DNA of 64,000 bases from assembly GCA_963715485.1 (NCBI GenBank), contig OY970244.1, positions 2,170,001 through 2,234,000 of the forward strand. Reading direction: 5' to 3'. A program made the position numbers and the translations under genes. How positions within the stretch are numbered: the stretch's first letter is position 1; every line of letters begins with the position of its first letter. This stretch comes from SG8-30 sp963715485 (GTDB lineage Bacteria > Pseudomonadota > Gammaproteobacteria > Steroidobacterales > Steroidobacteraceae). This document shows, in pieces, positions 25,468-33,960 of the stretch. The notes beneath the pieces were generated by a model. That model saw only the letters and a program-made list of their open reading frames with translations, had not been told where the DNA came from and searched no databases.

Positions 25468-25908
25468 TCAGGCGGCGCGGCGCGTGCTGCGCTTGGCAGC
25501 TGCCTTCTTGCGAGGCACACGGCGCTTGGCAACGGTCTTCTTGGTCTGGATCTCCTTCGAGAGCCGGTTGACCTTCCTGGAAAGCTTCTCGACCTCGTCA
25601 GCCGTCGGCAGGCCGATATCGTGGATTACCTTGTTCACGCCTTCCTGGAAGCGCCTCTCGACCTTGGTGACGCGCTCGTTGGCGGCATCAGAAAGGTTCT
25701 CGACCACTTCCTCGGTCGCGCTGCGCGACTGGCGGGTGAACTTGCGGCTCTGTTTCACGGCCAGCCCGATGACCTTGCCAAGCTCGTCGCGGGTGGTCGT
25801 CCAGGCGTTCATGTTCGCCTTCAGGATGACCTGCGCCGACTTGCGGGTGGTCTTGCCGAACTCGCTCGTCTTGATTTCGTTGATGATGCTGTTGAAGTTC
25901 TCAATCAT
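25468..25908 (-). CDS. Phasin-family polyhydroxyalkanoate granule protein
   Basis: 146 residues with AGGAG 7 bases before the ATG. The N-terminal two thirds is a mostly helical phasin domain (SEFGKTTRKSAQVILKAN..., QSRSATEEVVENL), and the C terminus is Lys/Arg/Ala-rich (KKTVAKRRVPRKKAAAKRST), like PhaF-type phasins that bind DNA and granules. Phasins coat polyhydroxyalkanoate granules and some tie granules to the nucleoid. No PHA synthase lies in the window, so PHA metabolism is inferred from this gene alone. The gene is followed by a strong terminator. Confidence 0.85.
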   Translation of the reverse strand: MIENFNSIINEIKTSEFGKTTRKSAQVILKANMNAWTTTRDELGKVIGLAVKQSRKFTRQSRSATEEVVENLSDAANERVTKVERRFQEGVNKVIHDIGLPTADEVEKLSRKVNRLSKEIQTKKTVAKRRVPRKKAAAKRSTRRAA

Positions 25909-26046
25909 GGCTCTCTCCTGGCTTATCGCGGTGTCTGGACCGGATCAGCCGCAGACACTGCATTGCCGACCCATGCCAGCAGTCTGGTGTTTTCCGCTAG
26001 GGAGTGCACCCTAGGCTGAGGGGTTCCCGGGAACGAATTCCGGGGT

Positions 26047-26994
26047 CTAAAGGGACGCGAACCAGGACTCTATGACGCGCCTTTGCGGCTCATCCGGCAG
26101 CGGCGGCATCGCGGCCTGCAGGTTCTCCTCGGCATGGCGCGCATCGCGGGTTCCGGCCAGTGCCACCGTAACGGCCGGCTCGCCCAGCACCCACTTCAGG
26201 AACAGCTGTGCCGCACTCCTGCATCGCAGATCCGCGGCCACCGAAGGCAGGGACTTGCCCCGAGCCCGATCGACCATCGCGCCCTTCGTGAACGGCCGGT
26301 TTATCAGTACTGCGACCCCAAGATCCCGGGCGGCCGGCAACAGTCGCGACGCCGCATCGGGTTCTGCCAGCGAATAATTGACTTGCAGGAAATCGGGACG
26401 CACCGCCCGCATCACCCGTTCGAGCTCATCATGCGCGGCCGCCTGGTAATGGGTAATCCCCAGGTAACGAACCTTGCCAGCTTCGCGTGCGTCCTGAAGC
26501 GTGCGCCAGTGGACGTCGAAGTCCAGCAGGTTGTGCACCTGGACCAGGTCCAGCGTTGGCCTTCCCAGCAGCCGGCGCGATTCCTCCAGCTGTCGGACAC
26601 CCTCCTCCCGACCGCGCGTCCAGACCTTGGTGGCGATGAACGCGTCCTGCAGCAGCGGCTGCCCGTCGAGCATCTCACCAAGGCGCGCTTCTGCCCGCCC
26701 GTACATTGGCGAGGTGTCGATGACGCGTCCGCCCCCGTCCAGGAACGCGCTGAGTGCCGCTGCGGCCGCGACGAACTCGGCGCCTTGCGGTGGGGTATCG
26801 AAGGCCTGCCAGGTGCCCAGCCCCACGGCCGGCAGGGTTTCTCCAGACCCGGGGATGCGGCGGCGTCCGGCGCTGGCCGCATCCGCCAGGCCCGCCTTCG
26901 GCACCGCCAGGCCAGCACCAATCAGCAGCATTGCCTCGCGGCGTGTGAACGTCTTTGCAGGATGTCGAAACGGGTACACCCGTGAATCATCCAT
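26047..26994 (-). CDS. Tat-exported aldo-keto reductase (second)
   Basis: 315 residues from the ATG at 26994; the open frame runs further upstream but those residues overlap the transporter and are not conserved. The N terminus has the twin-arginine motif TRREAMLLIG and then a hydrophobic stretch, so Tat export is likely. The barrel follows: LPAVGLGTWQAFD, VIDTSPMYGRAE (catalytic Asp/Tyr), ATKVW, LVQVHNLLD, LGITHYQAAAHDEL. The substrate is unknown. Its only resemblance to the one at 16357 is family and export route. The start lies 62 bases after the transporter stop, so it is probably the last gene of the ccm-maoC-transporter run. Confidence 0.86.
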   Translation of the reverse strand: MDDSRVYPFRHPAKTFTRREAMLLIGAGLAVPKAGLADAASAGRRRIPGSGETLPAVGLGTWQAFDTPPQGAEFVAAAAALSAFLDGGGRVIDTSPMYGRAEARLGEMLDGQPLLQDAFIATKVWTRGREEGVRQLEESRRLLGRPTLDLVQVHNLLDFDVHWRTLQDAREAGKVRYLGITHYQAAAHDELERVMRAVRPDFLQVNYSLAEPDAASRLLPAARDLGVAVLINRPFTKGAMVDRARGKSLPSVAADLRCRSAAQLFLKWVLGEPAVTVALAGTRDARHAEENLQAAMPPLPDEPQRRVIESWFASL

Positions 26995-27056
26995 GTTTCC
27001 ACTCGTTGGTGCTGTCCATGCAGAGGACCTGCCTCGGCGCCTTGAGTTCCCGGTCG

Positions 27057-28361
27057 TCAGCCTTCCGCAGTCAAAGCGGTGGCGCCGGCCGATCGTTCCC
27101 GCGCCATGTAGGCTCGCCCGAGGGCGAATCCGATCGCCACCAGCACGACCATGATCAGTGCGCACAGCGCGCCGTAACCGGCCAGAAGAAATCCTTTCGC
27201 CTGCAGGAAGCCGTGCATCCAGCTGGCGCCCGTATCGCTGCCTCGCTGGACTACCGTGTCGATGAAGTTCTTGGCCTTGTACTTGCTCTCCGGATCAACC
27301 GCGGTGAACAGCACCTCGCGGGAGGGCTTGGCCACACCGAACTCGCCGGCCCGCCTCATCACCTGGCTGATCGCCAGTGGCAGCAGGAAGGGAGCCAGCG
27401 CCAGCCAGATGAAACTGCCGAACGCGACCAGCGGCATCGTCACCAGGCCGCCAGTGACCCCAAAGCGTCCGATGATCCGGGTAGTAACGACGCCCTGCAG
27501 CACGAAGGCCAGCAAGTTGACGCCCAGGTCGAGCCGCGCGAAGAATGCGGTGCGTACCGCGGTGGCTTCATAGGCTGCCGAAGCGATACGCTGCAATTCC
27601 AGGTACATGAACGTGCCAGCTACCGCACCGAGACCGAGCATGGCGACAATGCCCAGCAGGTAGGGTGTCCGGGCCACCAGGGTCACGCCGGCCAGGGCAC
27701 CGCCGCCGATCGGCTCGGTGCTCTCGGCGGCCGTACCGGGCGCCTCGCCGTGTCGCTCGACCGACCAGTGACCGAGGGCGCGGATACACGGGATGGTCGC
27801 CAGCAGCAGCAGCATGGAAAGCATTATCAGGCCGGCCGTTCCCAGTCCGCTGGCCAGTGACTGCGTCAGCAGCGGACCGATGATCGCTCCGGCGCTGCCA
27901 CCGGCCGCAATGGGTCCGAACAGGCGCTTGGCCTCGTTGCCGCGGAACACGTCGGCCATGAAGCTCCAGAACACCGACACGACGAACATGTTGAAGACGC
28001 TGAGCCAGACGAAGAAGACTGCCGCGGTGCGTTCCGAGCCGGGATCCGCATCAAATGCCAGGTAGAAACCAAACATGTTCAGCGCGAAGAATCCATAGAC
28101 GACTGGCAGCAGTCGCCGCTTGCGGACCCGGGACACGAGCGCTCCGAAAAGCGGCGTGATCACCAGCATCACCAGGAAGGTATAGGTAAACAGCTCTGGC
28201 AGTCGGCCAAGCCCGGCATTGGACGCCATGGCGTCGCGCACCGGTCGAAGCAGGTAGTAACTGCACAGCAACAGGAAGAAGTAGGCAAACGCGACGATGA
28301 CGGCGCGTTCCTCGCCCTGGCGCGCGCCGAGCAACTTTCGCGCCATGCGCGCTGCCGGCAT
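27057..28361 (-). CDS. NTP/NDP exchange transporter-like (TLC/MFS) membrane protein
   Basis: 434 residues with about 12 helices. The start at 28361 (ATG) is one base after the stop of the MaoC-like gene (TGA-G-ATG), so translation is probably coupled; another ATG at 28346 is possible. The sequence FAYFFLLLCSYYLLRPVRDAMA is typical of the free-living bacterial relatives of the nucleotide-exchange translocases found in Chlamydia and Rickettsia. In free-living bacteria the substrate is unclear and they may transport other phosphorylated or organic anions. No nucleotide-binding motif is required. It stands between the MaoC-like and AKR genes. Confidence 0.82.
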   Translation of the reverse strand: MPAARMARKLLGARQGEERAVIVAFAYFFLLLCSYYLLRPVRDAMASNAGLGRLPELFTYTFLVMLVITPLFGALVSRVRKRRLLPVVYGFFALNMFGFYLAFDADPGSERTAAVFFVWLSVFNMFVVSVFWSFMADVFRGNEAKRLFGPIAAGGSAGAIIGPLLTQSLASGLGTAGLIMLSMLLLLATIPCIRALGHWSVERHGEAPGTAAESTEPIGGGALAGVTLVARTPYLLGIVAMLGLGAVAGTFMYLELQRIASAAYEATAVRTAFFARLDLGVNLLAFVLQGVVTTRIIGRFGVTGGLVTMPLVAFGSFIWLALAPFLLPLAISQVMRRAGEFGVAKPSREVLFTAVDPESKYKAKNFIDTVVQRGSDTGASWMHGFLQAKGFLLAGYGALCALIMVVLVAIGFALGRAYMARERSAGATALTAEG

Positions 28362-28362
28362 C

Positions 28363-29259
28363 TCAGTATCGCTCGACCTGGCCGGCAAGGTGCGGACGCT
28401 TGCTGGAAGCATCGCGCAGCACGAACGGCCACTGCCCATCGTTGGTCCAATGGTCGAGCCGTACTGCGGCCGGCAGGAACAGCGGCAGCTTGAACTCGAC
28501 CGGCACGCGGCAGGGTGCCCGGGTCAGCTCCGGGCCAAGCGCTGCCAGCGAACGCGCCATCGACCACATGCCGTGCGCTACCGCCCGGTCGAACCCGAAC
28601 CACCGCGCGGTGAAGTCTGTAAGGTGAATGGGGTTGACGTCCCCGGAGACACGCCCGTAGCTGCGCGTGATGCGGTGGTTCGCGACAAACGGCACCTCCA
28701 CGACGGGCTGGCCTGACGGGGGCTTGGGCGCCCGCAGCGCCGCCCGCGCGTTCCGGGCGGCCTGTTGCCCGGTCGAAACATGTCGGGCCAGCAAGGTGCT
28801 GCACCCGGACCAGGCAACCCCGTCCCCATCCAGCAGGTCGATGTGCAGATCGAACTCCTGGCCGCGATCAGTGTCCCTGTGCCCCTCGACCCAGCAGCGC
28901 AGGCCATAGTTCGCCCGGTCGGAAAGCGGGCGTCTCCAGGTAATCTCGTTGTTGATGTGAATCAGCCCCATCAGCCGCACCGGAAACTCCGGATGGGTCA
29001 TCAGGGCCACCTGCGCCGGAGTGGCGAGGACGTGCGGATAGGTGATCGGTAACTGCCCGTCACTGGCGAAACCACAGATTGCGCGATACCTCGCCAGATG
29101 GCGTGGATCAATCCTGACCTCTGCAATCTCGCCCTCGAGGCGCGGAATGGTCGATCCGTCAGGCAGCAGTTGCGCGCGACGGGACAGCAAGGCACGCGCG
29201 TAATTCCCGGCCAACCGCGGGGTGCGGGCAAATTTCAGTCTGACGTTGCTTCGTCCCAT
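28363..29259 (-). CDS. MaoC-like (R)-specific enoyl hydratase/acyl dehydratase (hot-dog fold)
   Basis: 298 residues made of two hot-dog modules; the C-terminal one carries the hydratase 2 signature YGRVSGDVNPIHL followed by FGFDRAVAHGMWSMA, with the catalytic Asp/His pair. The N-terminal module is degenerate, as in the double hot-dog eukaryotic-type hydratases. Such enzymes add water to trans-2-enoyl-CoA to give (R)-3-hydroxyacyl-CoA, which can feed polyhydroxyalkanoate synthesis, a possible link with the phasin at 25468. Its start is 55 bases after the ccmI stop. The substrate is inferred from family only. Confidence 0.85.
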   Translation of the reverse strand: MGRSNVRLKFARTPRLAGNYARALLSRRAQLLPDGSTIPRLEGEIAEVRIDPRHLARYRAICGFASDGQLPITYPHVLATPAQVALMTHPEFPVRLMGLIHINNEITWRRPLSDRANYGLRCWVEGHRDTDRGQEFDLHIDLLDGDGVAWSGCSTLLARHVSTGQQAARNARAALRAPKPPSGQPVVEVPFVANHRITRSYGRVSGDVNPIHLTDFTARWFGFDRAVAHGMWSMARSLAALGPELTRAPCRVPVEFKLPLFLPAAVRLDHWTNDGQWPFVLRDASSKRPHLAGQVERY

Positions 29260-29314
29260 GCTGGCCTGACCGACGGACTCCTGGGAGGGTCGCCGCGACC
29301 AGCCCGGATCGTCG

Positions 29315-30422
29315 CTACTCGACGACCCGGTCTATGGTCAGCTTGATTCGACCCGACGAGGCAGGATCATAGCGAACCTCGCCATACAGGTCGCCGGGCG
29401 ATGCAACCGGCCGGCCCGTCAGCGATACCCGCGCTACAAGCGAAAGCGACTCGACCTGCTTGAGCGACGTCCCGGGGATCATCGCATTGGCGTCGGTCAG
29501 CGTGATATCGAGCGGTAGTTCACTGCTCGAGCGACGGACCGCCGCAAGCGGTGGTCCACCCGTGCCGCTTCGAGCGAGGACGAACATGGTCGTGCCCGCC
29601 GGCACGCGTCCAGCCAGGCCGGGAGCGACCTCGATGCGCAGGGCGATCCCTTCGCCAGCGGCTGACTTCTTGGGGCTCAACCGGCGCCGGGACAGGCGCC
29701 GCCTGGGCCGGCTGCATCTTGGCTGTCGCGACGGTCCCGGCAGCCGGGCCGATCGCCGCGTCGATCTCGCCAATGCGCTGGTCGAGTACCTGCATGATCT
29801 CCGGCGGACCACCAAGGTCACGAAGCGCCGTCCAGCGGGCACGGGCCGTGGACAGGTCCTGCTTCCGGTAAGCAGTCAGTCCCGCATACCACAGGGCCTT
29901 CGGATTGTTTGGTTCGACCTCGAGGGCACGTTCGAACAACTGGCCGGCCTCGCCCTCGAAATCGGCCTCGTTGACCAGCACCCGCGCCTCGGCATATCCA
30001 AGCAGCGCCTCGGTGTCCGAGCCACTGGTCAAGGTATAGGCCTGGCCATAAGCGGTGAGCGCCTTGGGGAAGTCACCCATCACGACATAGGTGCGGCCGA
30101 GCATTTTCCAGCCTTCCGAGTCCCCCTTCTCGCGACTCAGTCTATCCTCGAGCTGGCTCGCCATCTGCTCCAAAGGCGCCGAGGCCCCACCGCCAGGGCC
30201 CGCTGCCTGCGCCCGTGCCTGAGGGTCCCACGGCCAGTCGCTGAGGGCGAAATACGCAATGAACGCGAGCACCGGAATGCTGACCGCAACCACCGCTGCC
30301 GCAGCGCGGGAGGCCCCAACGGCCGAGCCCTCGGCATCCGGATGCGGGCGAAACAGCGGCCAAGCGACGAGCGCGACCGCCAGCGCCGCCAGCAAGGCGG
30401 CAAGCACGATGAATACTGTCAC
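29315..30422 (-). pseudogene. ccmI: Cytochrome c-type biogenesis protein CcmI, split by one extra base
   Basis: Two reading frames join at about 29672-29675. The first (from ATG 30422) encodes two N-terminal membrane helices and TPR repeats (GWKMLGRTYVVMGDFPKALTAYGQAY...). The second encodes the periplasmic domain (TTMFVLARSGTGGPPLAAVRR ... ARVSLTGRPVASPGDLYGE). On the minus strand the joint reads GAGCCCCAAGAAG; removing one C from the four-C run restores VEPKKSAAGEG and gives a normal 368-residue CcmI. CcmI handles apocytochrome delivery to the CcmF-CcmH ligase complex. The break may be a sequencing error in a homopolymer, as in uvrC. ccmH overlaps its start by four bases. Confidence 0.85.
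29672..29675 (-). other. Putative +1 frameshift site in ccmI
   Basis: Four-base homopolymer (GGGG on the plus strand, CCCC on the coding strand) where the two parts of ccmI change frame. Deleting one base restores the full frame. Confidence 0.75.
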
Positions 30423-30862
30423 AGGGTCCCCGTCTCGCTGTCGTTCTCAAGGGTCGCCGGATTGTCGCGCGCGGCTCGCGCCCGGCGCATCACCACCGCA
30501 ACGGCCGCTCCCATCCCGAAGATCACCAGCAGCCCCGGCGCTGCCCAGAGCAGGTAGGTACGCGGCTTGACCGGCGGGTTGTAGAGCACGAAGTCGCCAT
30601 AGCGCGCCGTCAGGAAATCGTGGATCTCGTCGTCGCTCTTGCCTTCAACCATCAGTTCGCGAACTTCGCGCCGCAGGTCCTGGGCGAGGCCCGCATTGGA
30701 ATCGGCGATGGTCTGGTTCTGGCAGACCAGGCAGCGCAACTCGCGGGTCAGGTTCTCATAGCGCTCCTGCATCGCCGGATCACTGAAGGCCGGCTCGGGG
30801 TCGATGGCAAACGCACTGACCGACAAGGCCAGCATCAGTGCGACCGTGAAGGCGCGGATCAT
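30419..30862 (-). CDS. ccmH: Cytochrome c maturation protein CcmH (thiol-disulfide, CcmH/NrfF family)
   Basis: 147 residues with a cleavable signal (FAIDPEP start of mature part). The redox motif LRCLVCQNQ has the two cysteines at Cys44 and Cys47, used to reduce apocytochrome thiols before haem attachment. A single C-terminal membrane anchor (LLWAAPGLLVIFG) follows. The short length and absence of TPRs show that the CcmH functions are split between this protein and CcmI, as in the CcmH/CcmI arrangement of pseudomonads. It overlaps ccmG by four bases at the start and ccmI by four at the end. Confidence 0.95.
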   Translation of the reverse strand: MIRAFTVALMLALSVSAFAIDPEPAFSDPAMQERYENLTRELRCLVCQNQTIADSNAGLAQDLRREVRELMVEGKSDDEIHDFLTARYGDFVLYNPPVKPRTYLLWAAPGLLVIFGMGAAVAVVMRRARAARDNPATLENDSETGTL

Positions 30863-31398
30863 GAACTGCCCCCGGTCCCGTTGATGAGCGGCAGGAAGTC
30901 ACGCTGCCACACCGTCATGTCCATCGCGCCGATGCGCTTGGCGAGGACTGTTCCATCCGCGGCAACCAGGAAGGTCTCCGGTGCACCATATACGCCCCAG
31001 TCGATCGCCACCTGACCCTCCGGGTCGAAGGCCACCAACTCGTAAGGATTCCCCAGCTGGTTGAGCCACTTCTGCGCCAGTCCGCGGTCATCCTTCCAGT
31101 TGAGCCCGATGATCGGGACGACATTGCTGCGGGAGATGGCCAGCAACGCATCGTGTTCCTGCCTGCAGCCACCGCACCAGGTACCCCAGACGTTGAACAG
31201 GTACATGCGCCCCTGCAGGTCAGCCGTGCCTACCCGCAGCGCCGGGTCGTCGAGGTTCTCGAGCACGAATTGCGGCGCCGGCTTGCCGATCAACGGCGAG
31301 TCGATCACGCTCGGATCGCGCTGCAGGCCGATGAAGAGGAAACCGACCAGGACGACAAACAACCCGGCCGGAATCAGAAACCTGATATAGCGGCTCAC
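30859..31398 (-). CDS. ccmG: Thiol:disulfide interchange protein CcmG/DsbE
   Basis: 179 residues from the GTG at 31398, which overlaps the ccmF stop by four bases (GTGA); the longer frame upstream lies within ccmF. A single N-terminal membrane anchor is followed by a periplasmic thioredoxin fold with the active site WCGGC at Trp74-Cys75...Cys78 and the cis-proline region GAPETFLV. CcmG keeps CcmH or the apocytochrome CXXCH cysteines reduced. Confidence 0.93.
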   Translation of the reverse strand: MSRYIRFLIPAGLFVVLVGFLFIGLQRDPSVIDSPLIGKPAPQFVLENLDDPALRVGTADLQGRMYLFNVWGTWCGGCRQEHDALLAISRSNVVPIIGLNWKDDRGLAQKWLNQLGNPYELVAFDPEGQVAIDWGVYGAPETFLVAADGTVLAKRIGAMDMTVWQRDFLPLINGTGGSS

Positions 31399-33356
31399 CT
31401 CGCTCCCTCCCCCGCCATCTTCCCGCCCGGCGCGCGAACGGTCGCGGGCAACTTCACGCGATAGCGACGGTCGGTCGCGGACACCAGGCCACCGAGCGCC
31501 ATGAACAATGCACCCAGCCAGATGTAGCGGATCAGCGGCTTGTACTGCACCCGCATGCTCCATTTGCCTGCGCCCAGGTCCTCGCCAAGGGCCACGAACA
31601 GATCGCGGGTTGGTGTCGCGTGGATACCCGCTTCGGTCATTGCGTTTCCACCGGAGGCGTAGAAGCGCTTCTGCGGATGCAGGGTCTTGAACGCCTTGCC
31701 GTCCCGGCTGAGCACCACCGTGCCCTCGATCGCATCGTAGTTCGGACCACGGACCTGCTTCGTCCCGTCGAACCTGAACTCATAGCCGGACAGCTCGGTC
31801 ACGTCACCCGCACCGAGGCTGATATCCTTTTCTATGCGGTAGGACTCGACGCCGGTGATACCCAGCGCAAACAGGCCGACGCCGAAGTGCGCCAGGGTCA
31901 TGCCCCAGAAGCCGGCCGGCATGCCGCGCAGGTTACCTCCCCGCCTGATCGGCTCGAACAGCGCTGAACCCATGACCCAGAACGCCACGGTGAAGCCGAC
32001 CACCCCCATGAAGTGGACTTCGCCATACGCGAACTTGCTGACCAGCAGCGCCAGCACCACGGCGGCGCCCAGCAGGACGCCGAACAGGCGGCCGATCGGG
32101 CCGATGTGACTGCGCTTCCAGCTCGAGTGCATCCCCACGCCGAGCAGCAACAGGAGCGGCACCATCGGAATCAGGAAGGCGACGCCGAAGTACGGCGGCC
32201 CGACCGAGATCTTGCCGAGCTCCATCGCATCCATGAACAACGGATAGAGGGTACCGAGCAGGATCAGGCCGGTGGCCGCAACCAGCAGCGCATTGTTGAA
32301 CAGCACGAAAGCCTCGCGCGAGAGCAGCTCGAATCCGGCATCGGACTTGAGCACCGGCGCTCGCCAGGTATACAGCGCCAGCGCGCCGCCGATGACCGCC
32401 ACCAGGAAGCCCAGGATGAACAGTCCGCGGGCAGGGTCCGTAGCGAATGCATGGACCGACACCAGCACGCCGGAGCGAACCAGGAACGTACCCAGCAGGC
32501 TGAGTGAAAAGGCGCCCACGGCCAGCAACAATGTCCAGCTCTTGAACAGGCCGCGTTTTTCCGTGACCGCGAGAGAATGGATCAGCGCGGCGCCCATCAG
32601 CCACGGCATGAAGGACGCATTTTCGACCGGATCCCAGAACCAGTAGCCGCCCCAGCCGAGCTCGTAATAGGCCCACCAGCTGCCAAGCGTGATCCCGATG
32701 GTCAGGCACAGCCATGCCGCCAAGGTCCAGGGCCGTGCCCAGCGCGCCCAGGCCACGTCAAGCCGGCCCTCGATCAAGGTTGCGCAGGCGAAGGCGAAGG
32801 CGACGGAAAAGCCGACGTAGCCGAGGTAGAGCATTGGCGGATGGATGGCCAGCGCCACGTCCTGCAACAGCGGATTCAGGTCATTGCCTTCTGCCGCGGC
32901 AGGCACCAGCCGTTCAAAGGGGCTGGAGGTGAACAGCATGAACATCAGGAAACCCATGCTGACCAGGCCGAGCACACCCAGGACGCGGCTCTTGAATGGC
33001 AGCGGCATGCTGCGGCTGAAGGCCGCGACCGCAATCGACCAGGTCGCCAGCATCGTGCCCCACAGCAGCAATGATCCTTCATGGCCACCCCAGGCCGCGG
33101 CGATCCGGTAGAACAGGGGTAGCAGCGAGTTCGACGTCATGGCGACGTAGCGAACCGAGAAGTCGAACTGGATGAACGACCAGACCAGGGCGCCAAAGGA
33201 CAGCAGCAGGAACACCCACTGCCCGGCGACCGCCGGCTGCGCGGCGCGCATCCAGGCGACGTTGCCGCGGGATGCGCCGACCAGCCCGAAGAATGCCTGC
33301 GCCGCCGCAAGCAACAGCGCCAGGATCAGAGCAAAGTGACCAAGTTCGGGAATCAC
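31395..33356 (-). CDS. ccmF: Cytochrome c haem lyase subunit CcmF
   Basis: 653 residues, multi-helical. The tryptophan-rich WWD domain that binds haem is at about residues 235-250 (WGGYWFWDPVENASF). IHPPMLYLGYVG, with a conserved His, is the second haem-related block, and the periplasmic C-terminal domain (GYEFRFDGTKQV, TEAGIHATPTRDLFVALGEDL) is complete. CcmF with CcmH and CcmI attaches haem to the CXXCH motifs of apocytochromes, such as the three small cytochromes in this window. It begins four bases inside the ccmE stop. Confidence 0.97.
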   Translation of the reverse strand: MIPELGHFALILALLLAAAQAFFGLVGASRGNVAWMRAAQPAVAGQWVFLLLSFGALVWSFIQFDFSVRYVAMTSNSLLPLFYRIAAAWGGHEGSLLLWGTMLATWSIAVAAFSRSMPLPFKSRVLGVLGLVSMGFLMFMLFTSSPFERLVPAAAEGNDLNPLLQDVALAIHPPMLYLGYVGFSVAFAFACATLIEGRLDVAWARWARPWTLAAWLCLTIGITLGSWWAYYELGWGGYWFWDPVENASFMPWLMGAALIHSLAVTEKRGLFKSWTLLLAVGAFSLSLLGTFLVRSGVLVSVHAFATDPARGLFILGFLVAVIGGALALYTWRAPVLKSDAGFELLSREAFVLFNNALLVAATGLILLGTLYPLFMDAMELGKISVGPPYFGVAFLIPMVPLLLLLGVGMHSSWKRSHIGPIGRLFGVLLGAAVVLALLVSKFAYGEVHFMGVVGFTVAFWVMGSALFEPIRRGGNLRGMPAGFWGMTLAHFGVGLFALGITGVESYRIEKDISLGAGDVTELSGYEFRFDGTKQVRGPNYDAIEGTVVLSRDGKAFKTLHPQKRFYASGGNAMTEAGIHATPTRDLFVALGEDLGAGKWSMRVQYKPLIRYIWLGALFMALGGLVSATDRRYRVKLPATVRAPGGKMAGEGAR

Positions 33357-33793
33357 GATGCGCCCCCGGCTGACTGCGGCGTCTTGAGCGTGTCTGCGAC
33401 CTCGGGTGGCATGTAGTTCTCGTCGTGCTTGGCCAGGACTTCATCGGCTACAAACACGCCGCCGTCGTTCAGCTTGCCGTGGGCAATGACCCCCTGGCCT
33501 TCGCGGAACAGGTCGGGCAGCAACCCGGAATACTTGACCGGGATGGTCTCGGCGTTATCAGTCACCAGGAAGTTGATCTCGATGCTGCCCGGCGTGCGTT
33601 GCAGGCTGCCGGTCGTGACCAGGCCGCCCAGGCGGAAAGCACGGCCTCGCGGTGCCTCCCCGCCGGTCACCTGCGACGGGCTGTAGAAGTACATGATGTT
33701 TTCCTGAAAGGCTTGCAGCGCCACGGCTGTGGCTGCGCCTACGCCAATCACGATCGCCGCCACGGCGATCATGCGCTTGCGACGGGGTGTCAT
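33353..33793 (-). CDS. ccmE: Cytochrome c maturation haem chaperone CcmE
   Basis: 146 residues from the ATG at 33793; the longer open frame extends into ccmD. An N-terminal membrane anchor is followed by an OB-fold periplasmic domain with the covalent haem-binding His123 in AKHDENYMPP and the neighbouring Tyr127. The flexible C-terminal tail is present. It overlaps ccmD and ccmF by four bases each. Confidence 0.95.
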   Translation of the reverse strand: MTPRRKRMIAVAAIVIGVGAATAVALQAFQENIMYFYSPSQVTGGEAPRGRAFRLGGLVTTGSLQRTPGSIEINFLVTDNAETIPVKYSGLLPDLFREGQGVIAHGKLNDGGVFVADEVLAKHDENYMPPEVADTLKTPQSAGGAS

Positions 33794-33960
33794 GAGCGAG
33801 TCTCCTCCATCTGCAGACGCCGCACCGCGGCGCGGCGGGCTTCCTGGTGCGCGCGGCGCGCGCTCCAAACGTTATAGACCAGCACGGACAGGACCAGTCC
33901 GTATGCCGGCCACAGGAAGGCGGCATAGCCGCCCATGTAGAAAAAATCGGAAAGGTTCAT
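33790..33960 (-). CDS. ccmD: Haem exporter protein CcmD
   Basis: 56 residues, one membrane helix (MNLSDFFYMGGYAAFLWPAY, then GLVLSVLVYNV) and a basic, Arg-rich cytoplasmic tail. It was assigned from position between ccmC and ccmE, size and the helix-plus-basic-tail pattern. CcmD releases holo-CcmE from the CcmABC complex. It overlaps both neighbours by four bases, so translation is coupled. Confidence 0.9.
   Translation of the reverse strand: MNLSDFFYMGGYAAFLWPAYGLVLSVLVYNVWSARRAHQEARRAAVRRLQMEETRS

Noticed and set aside
29665..29680. Programmed +1 frameshifting in ccmI at CCC-C
   Set aside because: No downstream stimulatory stem or slow codon was recognised, and the same kind of one-base homopolymer change occurs in uvrC, making sequence error the simpler reading.
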